Made by a program: the position numbers and the translations under genes | Assembly (NCBI GenBank): GCA_022072505.1 | Contig: JAJVHU010000022.1 | Span: 1 to 64,000 of the forward strand | Reading direction: 5' to 3' | Origin: Phycisphaerae bacterium | Lineage (GTDB): Bacteria; Planctomycetota; Phycisphaerae; UBA1845 | Length of the DNA: 64,000 nt | Shown: piece after piece, positions 8,599 to 17,221 of the stretch | Position numbering within the stretch: the stretch's first letter is position 1 | Layout of the letters: each line of letters opens with the position of its first letter | The notes under the pieces: generated by a model | Told to the model about the DNA's origin: nothing | The model's input: only the letters and a program-made list of their open reading frames with translations | Database searches by the model: none

Positions 8599-10385
8599 GA
8601 CAGGCTCGCGCTTCTCGTTTCGCGCTCAGGGGGAACGGAGGGCAGACGCACTTCGAACCGCGTTCCCTTTCCCGGTTCGGTCACAAACCCGATTTCACCG
8701 CCGTGAAGCGTCACGATTCCGTGAACCACGGACAGCCCCAGCCCGGTGCCCTCCTCCGGCGGTTTTGTCGTAAAGAACGGTTCGAACAAACGCTCGGCGA
8801 CGTCCGGAGGGATGCCCGTCCCGGTGTCTTCGATCACGAGGGAGACGCCGTCGGAACCTCGGCGCGTCCGGATCGAGAGGCGCCCGCCGCCTCGCATGGC
8901 CTGGATGGCGTTCACGCACAGGTTCACGACGACCTGGTGAAGCTGCACGGCGTCGGCCGGCAGTTCGGGATCGGCGGGGTCGAGGTCGATCGCGGTTTCG
9001 ATCCCGCTTTCCCTCAGTCGATGCGAGAGCAGACCGAGGCTCTCCTGCACGATCGCGTTCAGCTTCACGGCGGCGCGCACGGGCGGAGATTGCCTCGCGA
9101 AGAGCATCAGCTTCCGCACGATGTCTCGGGCGTGCAGCGCTGACCGGATGATCTTGTCGATGTCGCCGGTCACGGTCGCGGGGAGGTCCGGGTTCCTGCG
9201 GACCAGTTGCGCGAAACCGAGGATTCCTCCCAGGGGTTCATTGATCTCATGCGCCAGCCCGGCTGCGAGCTGGCCGAGCGTCGCAAGGCGATCCGCCTGG
9301 CGCATCTTCGTCGTCAACTGCCGCCTCTCCGCCCGTGCCTCGCAGCGCTGGACGTGCAGAGCGGTTTCGCGCGCGACGGCCGCAAGGAGGTGATGCTCCT
9401 CCGTCAGGAACGCGCCCTCGATGAACTCCGGGCGCTCCTCCACGTAACCGACCTCGACCGTGCCGCGGATCACGCCTTCGATCACGATCGCAGCGGCGTG
9501 GCGATGCGCCGCTCGCCCGAGATCGCCGAGAGCCCGCTCATGATCGTCCACCCGGAGACGCGCCGCCACGATATCCGGGAACTGCCACGCGGGCGGCAGC
9601 AGCCGGACGACGCGCTCCAGCGTTTCCTCGATCGACCACTCCGCCTCCTCGAGCACCCGCGCGATTCCGTAAAGACAGGACAGCTCCTTGACGCGCTCCC
9701 GAAGCGCGTGCTGCGCGCGGCGGTCGTCGATCGCCAGACCCAGGGTCTGCGCCAGCGCCTCGTGCCGGCCGATTGTCTCACCGGTGAAGACGTGCCTGCG
9801 TCCGCTCTGCAGGGCGATCACGCCGCGACGGTTCGGCGCGATGTCGAACGGAATCACGGCAAGCGAAACGATGACGCCTCCGGCGCCCCCCCGCGCCGGC
9901 TCCGTCGGACCGGTCAGCGCCAGATCGACCGGGGCGTCGCCCGTCCAGAAGCTCCCCGCCGAAGTGATGCAACGTCCGCGCGGACCCAGCGCGCCCGTGG
10001 CGGCGCTTTCCATCAGATCCTCGTACCAGGGGGCGCCCGATCCGAGGTCGCCGCGGGGCGGGGCGGCATCCCCCGCGAGCGCGGGCGGCGCGGACGCGCG
10101 CGGATCGGGGAATCGCAGCGGTGCAAACCGTTCCTCCCCTGTCCGGGACGCCCGCCAGCGGTAGCCTCCGGAGCGATCGTCGGCGCCAATGCGAAGATCG
10201 AGCGCGTCGCATCCGGAGAACTCCAGGAAAATGCGGGAGACCTCGCGAAGAAACTCCAGCCGCCCCGGTCCACGGTTGGCCAGGTGGAGAATCCGCCGGG
10301 CGACCGCGATGACGTCTCGCGGCTCCATCCCGGTCGCCTCATCGGAGGGACTCATCGTGTGCGTTTCCGCCCCTGCTCCCATCAT
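8595..10385 (-). CDS. GAF-domain sensor histidine kinase
   Basis: Sensor partner of the NtrC-type regulator. The N-terminal 350 residues lack membrane segments and appear to hold one or two GAF-like sensory modules (around LAVIPFDIAPNRRGVIALQ and VIEGVIRGTVEVGYVEE), so it is probably cytoplasmic. A short coiled segment leads to the H-box LAHEINEPLGGILG. The N-box is VVVNLCVNAIQAM, with G1 EDTGTGIP and G2 GTGLGLSVVHG. The reading frame is open to 10496, but the first 37 residues are Arg/Pro-rich and unlike coding sequence. The ATG pair at 10385 or the ATG at 10355 is a better start. Confidence 0.92.
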   Translation of the reverse strand: MMGAGAETHTMSPSDEATGMEPRDVIAVARRILHLANRGPGRLEFLREVSRIFLEFSGCDALDLRIGADDRSGGYRWRASRTGEERFAPLRFPDPRASAPPALAGDAAPPRGDLGSGAPWYEDLMESAATGALGPRGRCITSAGSFWTGDAPVDLALTGPTEPARGGAGGVIVSLAVIPFDIAPNRRGVIALQSGRRHVFTGETIGRHEALAQTLGLAIDDRRAQHALRERVKELSCLYGIARVLEEAEWSIEETLERVVRLLPPAWQFPDIVAARLRVDDHERALGDLGRAAHRHAAAIVIEGVIRGTVEVGYVEERPEFIEGAFLTEEHHLLAAVARETALHVQRCEARAERRQLTTKMRQADRLATLGQLAAGLAHEINEPLGGILGFAQLVRRNPDLPATVTGDIDKIIRSALHARDIVRKLMLFARQSPPVRAAVKLNAIVQESLGLLSHRLRESGIETAIDLDPADPELPADAVQLHQVVVNLCVNAIQAMRGGGRLSIRTRRGSDGVSLVIEDTGTGIPPDVAERLFEPFFTTKPPEEGTGLGLSVVHGIVTLHGGEIGFVTEPGKGTRFEVRLPSVPPERETRSASLS

Positions 10386-10513
10386 CACCGGGATTCTACC
10401 GCGTTCCGGGCGGCGGTTCCTTTCCGCCGGTTTTGCCCGACCGGAGGCATGTCGCGGCGCACCTGGATTCCGGTCTGTTGGCGGCCTCTTTCTCATCCGA
10501 TAGAAGAAGCATC

Positions 10514-11482
10514 ATGAGCACGTATCTGGTCACCGGCGGGGCGGGGTTCATCGGGTCGCACCTGGCGGGCAGGCTTGTCGCGCTCGGGCACAAGGTGCGG
10601 ATCCTCGACGACCTGTCGTCCGGGCGGCGCAGCAACTTGACCGCGGTGAAGAACACGCTGAGCGAGTCCGGCGCGGCGCGCGGCGCGACGCTCGATTTCG
10701 TCGAAGGCGACATGCGCGACCCGGCCGTCTGCCGCCGCGCCTGCGAAGGCGTCGAAGTCGTCTTTCACGAAGCCGCCGTGCCCAGCGTTCCGCTTTCCGT
10801 CGAGAAACCGGAGAACAGTCACACCGCCAACATCGACGGCACGTTCAACCTGCTGATGGCCGCCAAGGGCGCGGGCGTGCGCCGCTTCGTCTACGCCGGC
10901 AGCAGCAGCGCCTACGGCGACACGCCCGAGCTGCCGAAGCGCGAGTCGATGCCGACGAATCCGAAGAGCCCCTACGCGGTGCAGAAGCTCGCCGGCGAGC
11001 TGTATTGCCGCGCCTTCGCCGAGTGTTACGGGTTCGAGACGATCACCCTCCGCTACTTCAACGTCTTCGGCCCGCGGCAGAATCCGAAGAGCCAGTACGC
11101 CGCGGCGATCCCCGCCTTCGTCTCCGCGATCCTCCGCGGCGAGTCGCCCACGGTTTACGGCGACGGCGAGCAGACCCGCGACTTCACCTACATCGACAAC
11201 GTCGTCGAGGGCAACCTCCTGGCGGCGCGCGTTCCGAAGGCGTCCGGCGAGGTCATCAATCTCGCCTGCGGCGATCGCATCAGCGTCAACGAGGTCATCG
11301 CCCGCATCAACGCGATCCTCGGCACGCGCGTCCCGCCGAACCACCTCCCCGAGCGCGCCGGCGACGTGAAGCACAGTTGCGCCGACGTCGCCCTCGCCCG
11401 CTCCTTCCTCGGGTTCAAACCCGTCGTCAGCTTCGAGGAAGGGCTGCGGCGGTCGATCGAGTATTACAAGTCCGCCACGTAA
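10514..11482 (+). CDS. NAD-dependent nucleotide-sugar epimerase (UDP-GlcNAc/UDP-Glc 4-epimerase type)
   Basis: A 322-residue extended short-chain dehydrogenase. The NAD site TGGAGFIGSHLA lies at residues 6-17. The catalytic serine segment SSSSAYGD and the YAVQKL Tyr-x3-Lys follow, then RYFNVFGPRQNP, the nucleotide-binding loop typical of WbpP/Gne-like enzymes. It should supply an epimerised sugar nucleotide for surface polysaccharide. The ATG at 10514 is chosen because the conserved MSTYLVTGGAGF start fits the family; an upstream open frame to 10433 is spurious. The methyltransferase that follows on the other strand may belong to the same surface-glycan theme, which is a guess. Confidence 0.92.
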   Translation: MSTYLVTGGAGFIGSHLAGRLVALGHKVRILDDLSSGRRSNLTAVKNTLSESGAARGATLDFVEGDMRDPAVCRRACEGVEVVFHEAAVPSVPLSVEKPENSHTANIDGTFNLLMAAKGAGVRRFVYAGSSSAYGDTPELPKRESMPTNPKSPYAVQKLAGELYCRAFAECYGFETITLRYFNVFGPRQNPKSQYAAAIPAFVSAILRGESPTVYGDGEQTRDFTYIDNVVEGNLLAARVPKASGEVINLACGDRISVNEVIARINAILGTRVPPNHLPERAGDVKHSCADVALARSFLGFKPVVSFEEGLRRSIEYYKSAT

Positions 11483-11553
11483 GCGGGCCGGCGGCGCAAG
11501 GCTTGCCGTCGTGGTCCGTCGTGGGCGACGTCCGTCGAGGCGGGCGTCGCGGG

Positions 11554-12696
11554 TTACTCGCTTCGATACCGCAGCGCCGCCGCGATTCCCGTGCCGTTCC
11601 GCGGATTCTCGTAGGTTTCATACCCGCAGCGCCCGGCGACCACGTCCCGCCACACTTGCCCCAGATAGGCGTGCTGCGGGTGGTTGATGTCGTCAAAGAG
11701 GAGCACGCCGCCGAGGCGCAGACTGCCGATGACGTCCAGCAGATCCTGTCGCGCACCGTCGCGCGAGTGATCGCCGTCCACGGTGATCAGATCAAACTGA
11801 CGCCCGCTGGATCGCAGAAAGGCTCCCACCAGCTCGTGACTGGAACCGCTGAGGAACTCGATCTTCGGATCTAACCCGAGACGGCGCAACTGACCGACCA
11901 CAAAGTCCGGTCCGGGGTTCTCCGCATCCGCGTACCCGGCGATCCACCTGTCGCACGACACGACCGCCGGCAGCGCCGGTCCTGCGGAGTCGCTCCGGTC
12001 CGCCCGCCCGTCGGCGGACCCCGCCAGCACCGCCGCCAAGCTGTGTCCGCGCCGCGTTCCGATCTCGAGATAATCCGCGAGTCCGGTCAGGCGGGCGCAC
12101 GCGTAGAGCATCGACCAGAGATCGACGTACCGCCAGGCGTCGCCGAAGCGATCGACCCCCTTCGCGTATCCGTCCGCCAGACGTTTCGCATAAGGGTCGG
12201 CGTCCATCCGGTTGAAGACTTCCGCGAGGCGCAGCTTCGTCGCGGCGCTTCCGGCGACCTGAACGATCGTCTCAAGGTTCACGAAGTCGCCGGGACCGCC
12301 GATCGTGTCAATGCCCGCGGGAAGCTCCCCCTGCTTGTCATAAGGTCCGGGCGGGAGGCCTTCATAAAGACGCAGCACCTTCAAGCGCGGGAACGCCTCT
12401 GTGGCGCGAACGAAGATCCTCTCCTCAGCCGAGTCGGAGGACACGACCACGGCATCGAGGCCTTCACCGCCTCTTACAGAGGCCGCATCCGGACGGATCA
12501 CGGGAATGCCCTTGATCTCGCGGATCGCTCCCGCCTTGTCGTCGAGCAGGAACTCGATCTTCGGACCGGGAAGCGTCTGAACGAGGTCCAGGAGCCAACG
12601 CGTATGCTCGCCTGCGCCGAACAGCGCAATGCGGCGCAGCCCGGCGAGCCGCGTCGTCCAGACTTCACGGATGTAATACGGCCAGAAGTTCAGCAT
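11554..12696 (-). CDS. Two-domain protein: nucleoside-sugar-sensing-like domain plus class I SAM methyltransferase
   Basis: A 380-residue protein. The first 120 residues form a Rossmann-like domain (RRIALFGAGEHTRWLLDLV, then FLLDDKAG), as found in bacterial glycan-modifying and PglD-like proteins. The second half is a class I SAM-dependent methyltransferase of the Methyltransf_24 kind: YLEIGTRRGHSLAAVLAG as the SAM loop, LITVDGDHSRDGARQDL as the acidic metal/SAM segment and LLFDDINHPQHAYLGQVW near the end. The ATG at 12696 has a GGAGAAGG ribosome binding site. Similar proteins O-methylate sugars or small metabolites. The acceptor is unknown. Confidence 0.75.
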   Translation of the reverse strand: MLNFWPYYIREVWTTRLAGLRRIALFGAGEHTRWLLDLVQTLPGPKIEFLLDDKAGAIREIKGIPVIRPDAASVRGGEGLDAVVVSSDSAEERIFVRATEAFPRLKVLRLYEGLPPGPYDKQGELPAGIDTIGGPGDFVNLETIVQVAGSAATKLRLAEVFNRMDADPYAKRLADGYAKGVDRFGDAWRYVDLWSMLYACARLTGLADYLEIGTRRGHSLAAVLAGSADGRADRSDSAGPALPAVVSCDRWIAGYADAENPGPDFVVGQLRRLGLDPKIEFLSGSSHELVGAFLRSSGRQFDLITVDGDHSRDGARQDLLDVIGSLRLGGVLLFDDINHPQHAYLGQVWRDVVAGRCGYETYENPRNGTGIAAALRYRSE

Positions 12697-12764
12697 GATC
12701 CTTCTCCGGTTCCCCACAGCAGTCTCGCGCGGCGTCCAGGGGGCGTGAGTCGTCCGTTCCTTGG

Positions 12765-12863
12765 CAGTCCGTTGAAAAAGGGTAACGCCTCCCTCCGGGA
12801 GGCGAATTTCGCCGGGAAAAAACCGGTATCACGAAAGCCGATCGTGAGTTCTTCAACAGGCTG
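12765..12863 (-). mobile_element. Family B repeat element (99 bp, inverted ends)
   Basis: The ends are CAGTCCGTTGAAAAA and the near-complement of CAGCCTGTTGAAGAAC, giving an imperfect 15-base inverted repeat. Inside are a short palindrome (CCTCCCTCCGGGAGG) and an AAAACCGG block. A second copy in opposite orientation lies at 51346-51443, inside an Mrr fragment. The element codes for nothing, so it is MITE- or REP-like. It occupies the 342-base gap before rtcA, where nothing else was recognised. Confidence 0.75.
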
Positions 12864-13038
12864 TTAGGATCCAAATCAGATCGCGGCGTTCCGCCGGGCG
12901 CGCGGACCTCCGGTCCGCGATCCGCGTGAGTGCAGCGAACTTGCAACTCAGGACATGAGAGTGTTTCGACGGGAAAGACCGCGATGCTTGAGGATCGGGC
13001 GGGGCGCGGGCGCCGCGGCGCGACCGCGGGGGGGCTCG

Positions 13039-14058
13039 TCACGCCCCGAACGTCAGCCGCACCTCGCCGGCGTCCCCGCCTTCCACCCGGATCGGAACCG
13101 GCAGAAAGCGCGCGATCAGATCTAAGTGCGTCCGGGCGTGGCGGGAAAGTCCGGTCGAGCGGAACGCTCCGGACCCCGCGGCTGCAAGCGGCAGCATGAG
13201 CTGGTCGGTCAGATACTCGCCCGCGGGGGCGCTGCGCTTAAGATAACTCTCGCACGCCTGGGTCGCGTCTGCGGCGACCGTTTCGGCGGTCCGCCCGATC
13301 TCGCCGAAACCGGTGAACACTTCGGTGACGTGCTCATGCTCAAGGAGGAGCGTCAGGACGTTGCCCGGTCCGGGGCTGGCGCGCTCCTCGTGCGTTTGCA
13401 GCTCGGCGTCGCGCCACCCGAGGCGTTTCGAGACGACGCGCAGCTCGCGCTCGGCGATGTCGACGGGCAGGCGGCTCACCGTCGCCCGCGCGAGACGGCT
13501 TCCCAGCGCGCCGCGCTCCAGCAGCTCGAACCCGGAGAGCGCCGCGGCCGGCTCGACTTCGACGACGAGGCGCCCGCCGCCCGCCGGGAAGAACCCGGCT
13601 CGCTCCAGCGTCGCCCGCACCTTCGGGCCCATCCGGTTCACCAGCGGCAGGTACGCGCGCTCCAGGAAGTCGAACGGCGGCGCGTGCGGGTTGTGCGTCC
13701 CGCCTTCCAGCACGATCCGGCTCGGCGCCTTCGCGGTCAGCAGCGGCAGGAGCACCGTCTGAAGCACCAGCGTCGTGCTGCCCGCGGTCCCGATGCTGAA
13801 GCAATATTCCCCGCCGCGGACCTCGCCCGGCTCGAACGTGACGCGCGTGGACCCGATCCCGTCGCCCGTGACGCGCGCCTGGCACACCCGCGCCGCCGCC
13901 TGCACCGCGGTCAGATGCTGCCGCAGCAACCCGGGTTTCTTCCGCCCCGCGCGGATCTTCTCGATGCGGAAGGGCGTCCCCGTCCGCATCGACAGCGCCA
14001 GCGACGACCGCAGAATCTGTCCCCCGCCTTCGCCGTGGGATCCGTCGATGCTGATCAT
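13039..14058 (-). CDS. rtcA: RNA 3'-terminal phosphate cyclase
   Basis: RtcA converts an RNA 3'-phosphate to a 2',3'-cyclic phosphate through a covalent AMP-histidine step. The 339-residue protein has the signature GSHGEGGGQILRSSLALS (residues 6-23), the RAGRKKPGLLRQHL block and, near the end, GEYLTDQLMLPLA. The histidine in LSRHARTH aligns with the nucleophile His309 of E. coli RtcA, so it should be active. The ATG at 14058 is chosen because homologues begin two or so residues before the I-x-DG motif; the frame stays open to 14160 without coding character. No rtcB is adjacent, unlike the E. coli operon. Confidence 0.94.
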   Translation of the reverse strand: MISIDGSHGEGGGQILRSSLALSMRTGTPFRIEKIRAGRKKPGLLRQHLTAVQAAARVCQARVTGDGIGSTRVTFEPGEVRGGEYCFSIGTAGSTTLVLQTVLLPLLTAKAPSRIVLEGGTHNPHAPPFDFLERAYLPLVNRMGPKVRATLERAGFFPAGGGRLVVEVEPAAALSGFELLERGALGSRLARATVSRLPVDIAERELRVVSKRLGWRDAELQTHEERASPGPGNVLTLLLEHEHVTEVFTGFGEIGRTAETVAADATQACESYLKRSAPAGEYLTDQLMLPLAAAGSGAFRSTGLSRHARTHLDLIARFLPVPIRVEGGDAGEVRLTFGA

Positions 14059-14373
14059 GTCATGAACGTCCCGCCGTTGTCCGACGCTGACAAGGGTCCG
14101 CCGAGAGGGCAGCTCCACCCGAAAGACGCGGAACGACCGATCCCGCCCCAAGCCCCGCACGTCCGAGGCAATGCTAAGTTCCGATCCGGGCTGCCGCCTA
14201 ACGTCAGCCGCCCGGCGGTGTCATTATCCGGAACGACCCGTACCCGTCATCCGCGGGACGGGTTGGAAGAACGACCGCGGACATTAGAATCGGGTCGCCC
14301 CGGGTTCGGAAGGCGCGGTCGCCGTGACCACGCTCCGGAAGCGGCGCAGCAGCGGTTTAGAACAGGAAGATCA
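14059..14373. other. Divergent intergenic region
   Basis: 315 bases between rtcA (leftward) and the FG-GAP lipoprotein (rightward). A purine-rich AGGAAGA ribosome binding site is seen just before 14374. No other feature was recognised. Confidence 0.4.
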
Positions 14374-15687
14374 ATGACGTATTCAATTCCAACGCGTTCG
14401 TGTGCGATCATCATGGCGATCGCATCTTTCAGCATCGTGATCGGATGCGCTCCCGGCGGTGGCGGCGGGGGGGGAGGCAACGCAAACGACAACGGCGCCG
14501 GAAACGTCAACAACAACAACAACGACAACGGCGGCGGAGGCGGCGGGGAGCCCGTGGAGAACGACCGCGTCGCGTTCGGAGCGGACACGGGTTTTGTCGG
14601 ACCGGTGACCGTGGCGGTCGGCGTTGTGGACTGGAACGGGGACGGGTTTCCGGACGTGGTGACCGTCGGAGCCAACACCGCCGGCGACGACGCAGGTGAC
14701 GTGTTCGTGTCACTTAACGACGGCGCCGGAGCGTTCGGAGGGGCGACGGCGGTCGTCGAGGACGCGGGTCTGACCGGGGGCAGCGAAGTGATCACGGCCG
14801 ACCTCGACGGCGCGGGACGCCTGGAGGCGATTGTCCGCGACGGCGGCAGCGACTCCCGCGACGGCGGGGTGCTGATCGTCTCGGCGGCGGGCGACGGAAG
14901 CGGCGACGCCCTGCTGCTGCCCGGAAGCACGGACCGCCCCTTCGCCGTGGCGGCGGGCGACGTGACCGGCGACGGTGACGCGGATGTCCTCGTCGTGATC
15001 GGCGAAGACGCGGACCGCCTGTTGATCTACGCCGGCAACGGCGACCTGACGTTCGCAGCGCCGACGAGTCTGGACCTTCCGGCGGCGGTCGGCGGCATCG
15101 CCCTGGCGGACTTTGACGGCGACGGCGCGCTCGACCTGTGCATGAGCCTGGTCGCGTCGGACTCGCAGACCGGGCTGAACCAGGCCGGCGTGATGCTCGG
15201 CGACGGCGACGGCGGGTTCGGCGACGCCCTGATTCTCGATGCCGGTCTGACGCCGCTGGACGTCGCGGCGGCCGACATGAACGGTGACGGTCTGCTCGAC
15301 CTTGTCGTCGGGCATGCGCTGGACTCGGCCTACGTCTTTCCCGGCAACGGCGACGGCACGTTCGACGACCCGGTCCGCGCGGACGGCGCATCCTCCACCG
15401 CTTTCGACATCGCCGACATCGACGGCGACGGAAACCTCGACCTCATCGGCAAGGCCGTCGGCGCCATCCTGCCGCGCATCCTTTACGGCGACGGCGAGGG
15501 GGCGTTCCCCGAGTTTCAGGAGCTGGGCTTCAGCGCCACCACGGCGATCGCGGACTTCCGCGTGGCCGACCTGAACGGCGACGGCCTCGTGGACTTCGTC
15601 GGCGTCGGCACGTTCGTCGACACCAGCGGCGGCGGGGCGGACGTGTTCGAGATCGTCGTGAAGCTGCGGCAAAGCGCGGGAGAGTGA
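14374..15687 (+). CDS. FG-GAP/VCBS repeat lipoprotein
   Basis: A 437-residue surface or periplasmic lipoprotein. The signal ends in a lipobox (IVIGC), followed by a long flexible linker rich in Gly, Asn and Asp (repeated GGG and NNN). The rest is a beta-propeller of FG-GAP repeats. At least seven calcium-binding DxNGDGxxD-type loops are visible, among them DWNGDGFPD, DVTGDGDAD, DFDGDGALD, DMNGDGLLD, DIDGDGNLD and DLNGDGLVD. Such proteins are extracellular binders in planctomycetes; a ligand cannot be assigned. The frame is open much further upstream because of high GC, but the signal peptide fixes the ATG at 14374. Confidence 0.9.
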   Translation: MTYSIPTRSCAIIMAIASFSIVIGCAPGGGGGGGGNANDNGAGNVNNNNNDNGGGGGGEPVENDRVAFGADTGFVGPVTVAVGVVDWNGDGFPDVVTVGANTAGDDAGDVFVSLNDGAGAFGGATAVVEDAGLTGGSEVITADLDGAGRLEAIVRDGGSDSRDGGVLIVSAAGDGSGDALLLPGSTDRPFAVAAGDVTGDGDADVLVVIGEDADRLLIYAGNGDLTFAAPTSLDLPAAVGGIALADFDGDGALDLCMSLVASDSQTGLNQAGVMLGDGDGGFGDALILDAGLTPLDVAAADMNGDGLLDLVVGHALDSAYVFPGNGDGTFDDPVRADGASSTAFDIADIDGDGNLDLIGKAVGAILPRILYGDGEGAFPEFQELGFSATTAIADFRVADLNGDGLVDFVGVGTFVDTSGGGADVFEIVVKLRQSAGE

Positions 15688-15787
15688 CCTGAATGCGCCG
15701 CGCGCCGCGTGCATTTCAATCCTCGTGCGTTCAAGGAGCGCCGGGGGGTCGATGAGCACCGCGCGGTTGACGGCTTGCTGGATTCCT

Positions 15788-15822
15788 CGAAGGCCCGGGC
15801 TTGCTTCAAGTCCGGGCCTTCG
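15788..15822 (+). terminator. Hairpin after the FG-GAP gene
   Basis: An 11-base perfect stem (CGAAGGCCCGG with CCGGGCCTTCG) and a 13-base loop lie 100 bases past the stop. There is no T run, so it may mark or protect the transcript end without being a classic intrinsic terminator. Confidence 0.45.
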
Positions 15823-15978
15823 CCGCTTGCGGCCTGCGGTCCGCGCAAGATCGGGACTCCGGCTGCCGGGCGTTCAGTTCGCATGAGCTTACGATCCTGC
15901 GGAGACATCGCCGCGAAAGGTTCCGCCTCGCCGGGGCAGCCGACCCTCACGGATTCCGGAGAGGCATCTGAGCATCGT

Positions 15979-16250
15979 TGTCTCCAGCATCGTTGTCTCC
16001 AGCAGATCATCCGAACGTCGTCGTCTCCGGCAGATCCCCCGAACGTCGTCGCCCCCGAGGATCCCCCGAACGTCTTTGACGCTGTTTCAAAACCGAGCCG
16101 CGCCCGTCAGGAAGCGTTCTTTTTCCCGTCTGCACCGGTGATTTTGCAACAGCGTCGTCGTCTCCGGCAGATCCCCCGAACGTCGCCGCCCCGGGAGGAT
16201 CCCCCGAGCGTCTCAGCCCCGGCAGGGGCGCTGGAAAACAGCCCAGCACG
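15979..16250. repeat. Degenerate tandem repeats split by a family A element
   Basis: Two copies of CATCGTTGTCTCCAG start at about 15973. They are followed by about five imperfect units of the form CTCCGGCAGATCCCCCGAACGTCG. The run is interrupted at 16078-16156 by a family A element and then resumes. Minus-strand translation gives repeated RRSGDP/FGGSAGDDD peptides, which look like repeat shadows. No gene was accepted in 15688-16333. Confidence 0.6.
16078..16156. mobile_element. Family A repeat element, complete copy
   Basis: 79 bases bounded by GACGCTGTTTCAAAACC and the inverted TTTTGCAACAGCGTC. The core (CCGAGCCGCGCCCGT, then GGAAGCGTTCTT) is shared with copies at 18150, 32161, 57619 and 59846. 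It lies inside tandem repeats, whose units continue on both sides, which points to insertion. Confidence 0.75.
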
Positions 16251-16333
16251 CCAGTGCTGGGAAACCGTCGCCGATGACCCGGAAGTCCCGGAGGGACGAC
16301 ACAAGCTCGGGAGGACGACATAAGAACGCTTCC

Positions 16334-17203
16334 TTACCGGCGCGACCCGGTTTTCATCGGCGTCACAAGGCTGCGCGAATCCGCCGTGGATGACCGCACA
16401 TGATCGGTAGCGGAAAACGGTTCCGAAGCAGCGTTCCCTCCGTCGCCGCTCAGGGGGCCGGCTCCCGACCGCGCATCGGCGGCGGCGCACAAAAGGTTCG
16501 GATCCCCGGCTGCGGCGAGCAGCTCGGGATGCGTAGCGTCATCCCGGCGGAGAAAGTCCGCGATCCCTTGCTCGACGTCCTCGTTCGACGCCCCGGCGCC
16601 GCTGAAGACGCACGACGCGGCGCGCAGGATCGCGTCGACGGCGGGTTGCTCGAGACGGCGCTCCCGCAGAAGCCGCCCCTCGACATTGACGCGCCACAGA
16701 ACGTGATACCGGTCGCGGACGAGGTTCTCCTGCGGCGATCCGCCGAGCAGATCGTCGCGGCGGAAGGCGAAGCGCGGGTTCACGACGTCCGCGGCGTGCA
16801 GCAGCTCCCGGCGCAACGCGTCGCAGCACATCCGCCTTGACGCCAGGCGCCGCGGCGTGATCTGAATGACGAGCGTTCGCGCGGCGTTTCCGGCGTCCGA
16901 CGGCGGCGCGAGGATCTCGACGCTTTCATCCCGCGCCGACGGGGCCTCGCGCACGATGCACCGGGCGACGCGCCGCTCCAGCTCCGGACGCTCCGCCAGG
17001 TAGTCGGCGATCTGCCCGTGCAGTCCGAGGCGGTGAAACCACTGCATGAAAACCGCGCGGAACGCCTCCTCTCGCCGGGGATCGTCGCCGACGGGATACA
17101 GCGGATCGACCGCCTTGTGCAGTTCGCATTCCGCCGCCTCGTCCTCACGGCAGGCGAAGAACACGGCCTTTTCAATGAGGACAGGGTCGATCTCGACGCG
17201 CAT
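16334..17203 (-). CDS. Uncharacterised last gene of the NXR-like operon
   Basis: A 289-residue cytoplasmic protein without signal peptide or membrane segment and without a family I recognise. It begins MRVEIDPVLIEKAVFFACREDE and is rich in charged helical segments. There is a possible alpha/beta part around RTLVIQITPRRLASRR and a later FRRDDLLGG...NLVRDRYHVLWRV segment. The last 45 residues look disordered. It starts 18 bases after the stop of the TorD-like chaperone gene, so it probably belongs to the operon and may help maturation of the enzyme. That role is inferred from position only. Confidence 0.65.
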   Translation of the reverse strand: MRVEIDPVLIEKAVFFACREDEAAECELHKAVDPLYPVGDDPRREEAFRAVFMQWFHRLGLHGQIADYLAERPELERRVARCIVREAPSARDESVEILAPPSDAGNAARTLVIQITPRRLASRRMCCDALRRELLHAADVVNPRFAFRRDDLLGGSPQENLVRDRYHVLWRVNVEGRLLRERRLEQPAVDAILRAASCVFSGAGASNEDVEQGIADFLRRDDATHPELLAAAGDPNLLCAAADARSGAGPLSGDGGNAASEPFSATDHVRSSTADSRSLVTPMKTGSRR

Positions 17204-17221
17204 GCTGTGTCTCTCCGGCGG

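Noticed and set aside
16007-16321. Minus-strand 104-residue frame with repeated RRSGDP/FGGSAGDDD peptides
   Set aside because: It is a translation of the tandem DNA repeats and the family A element, without ribosome binding site or conserved start.
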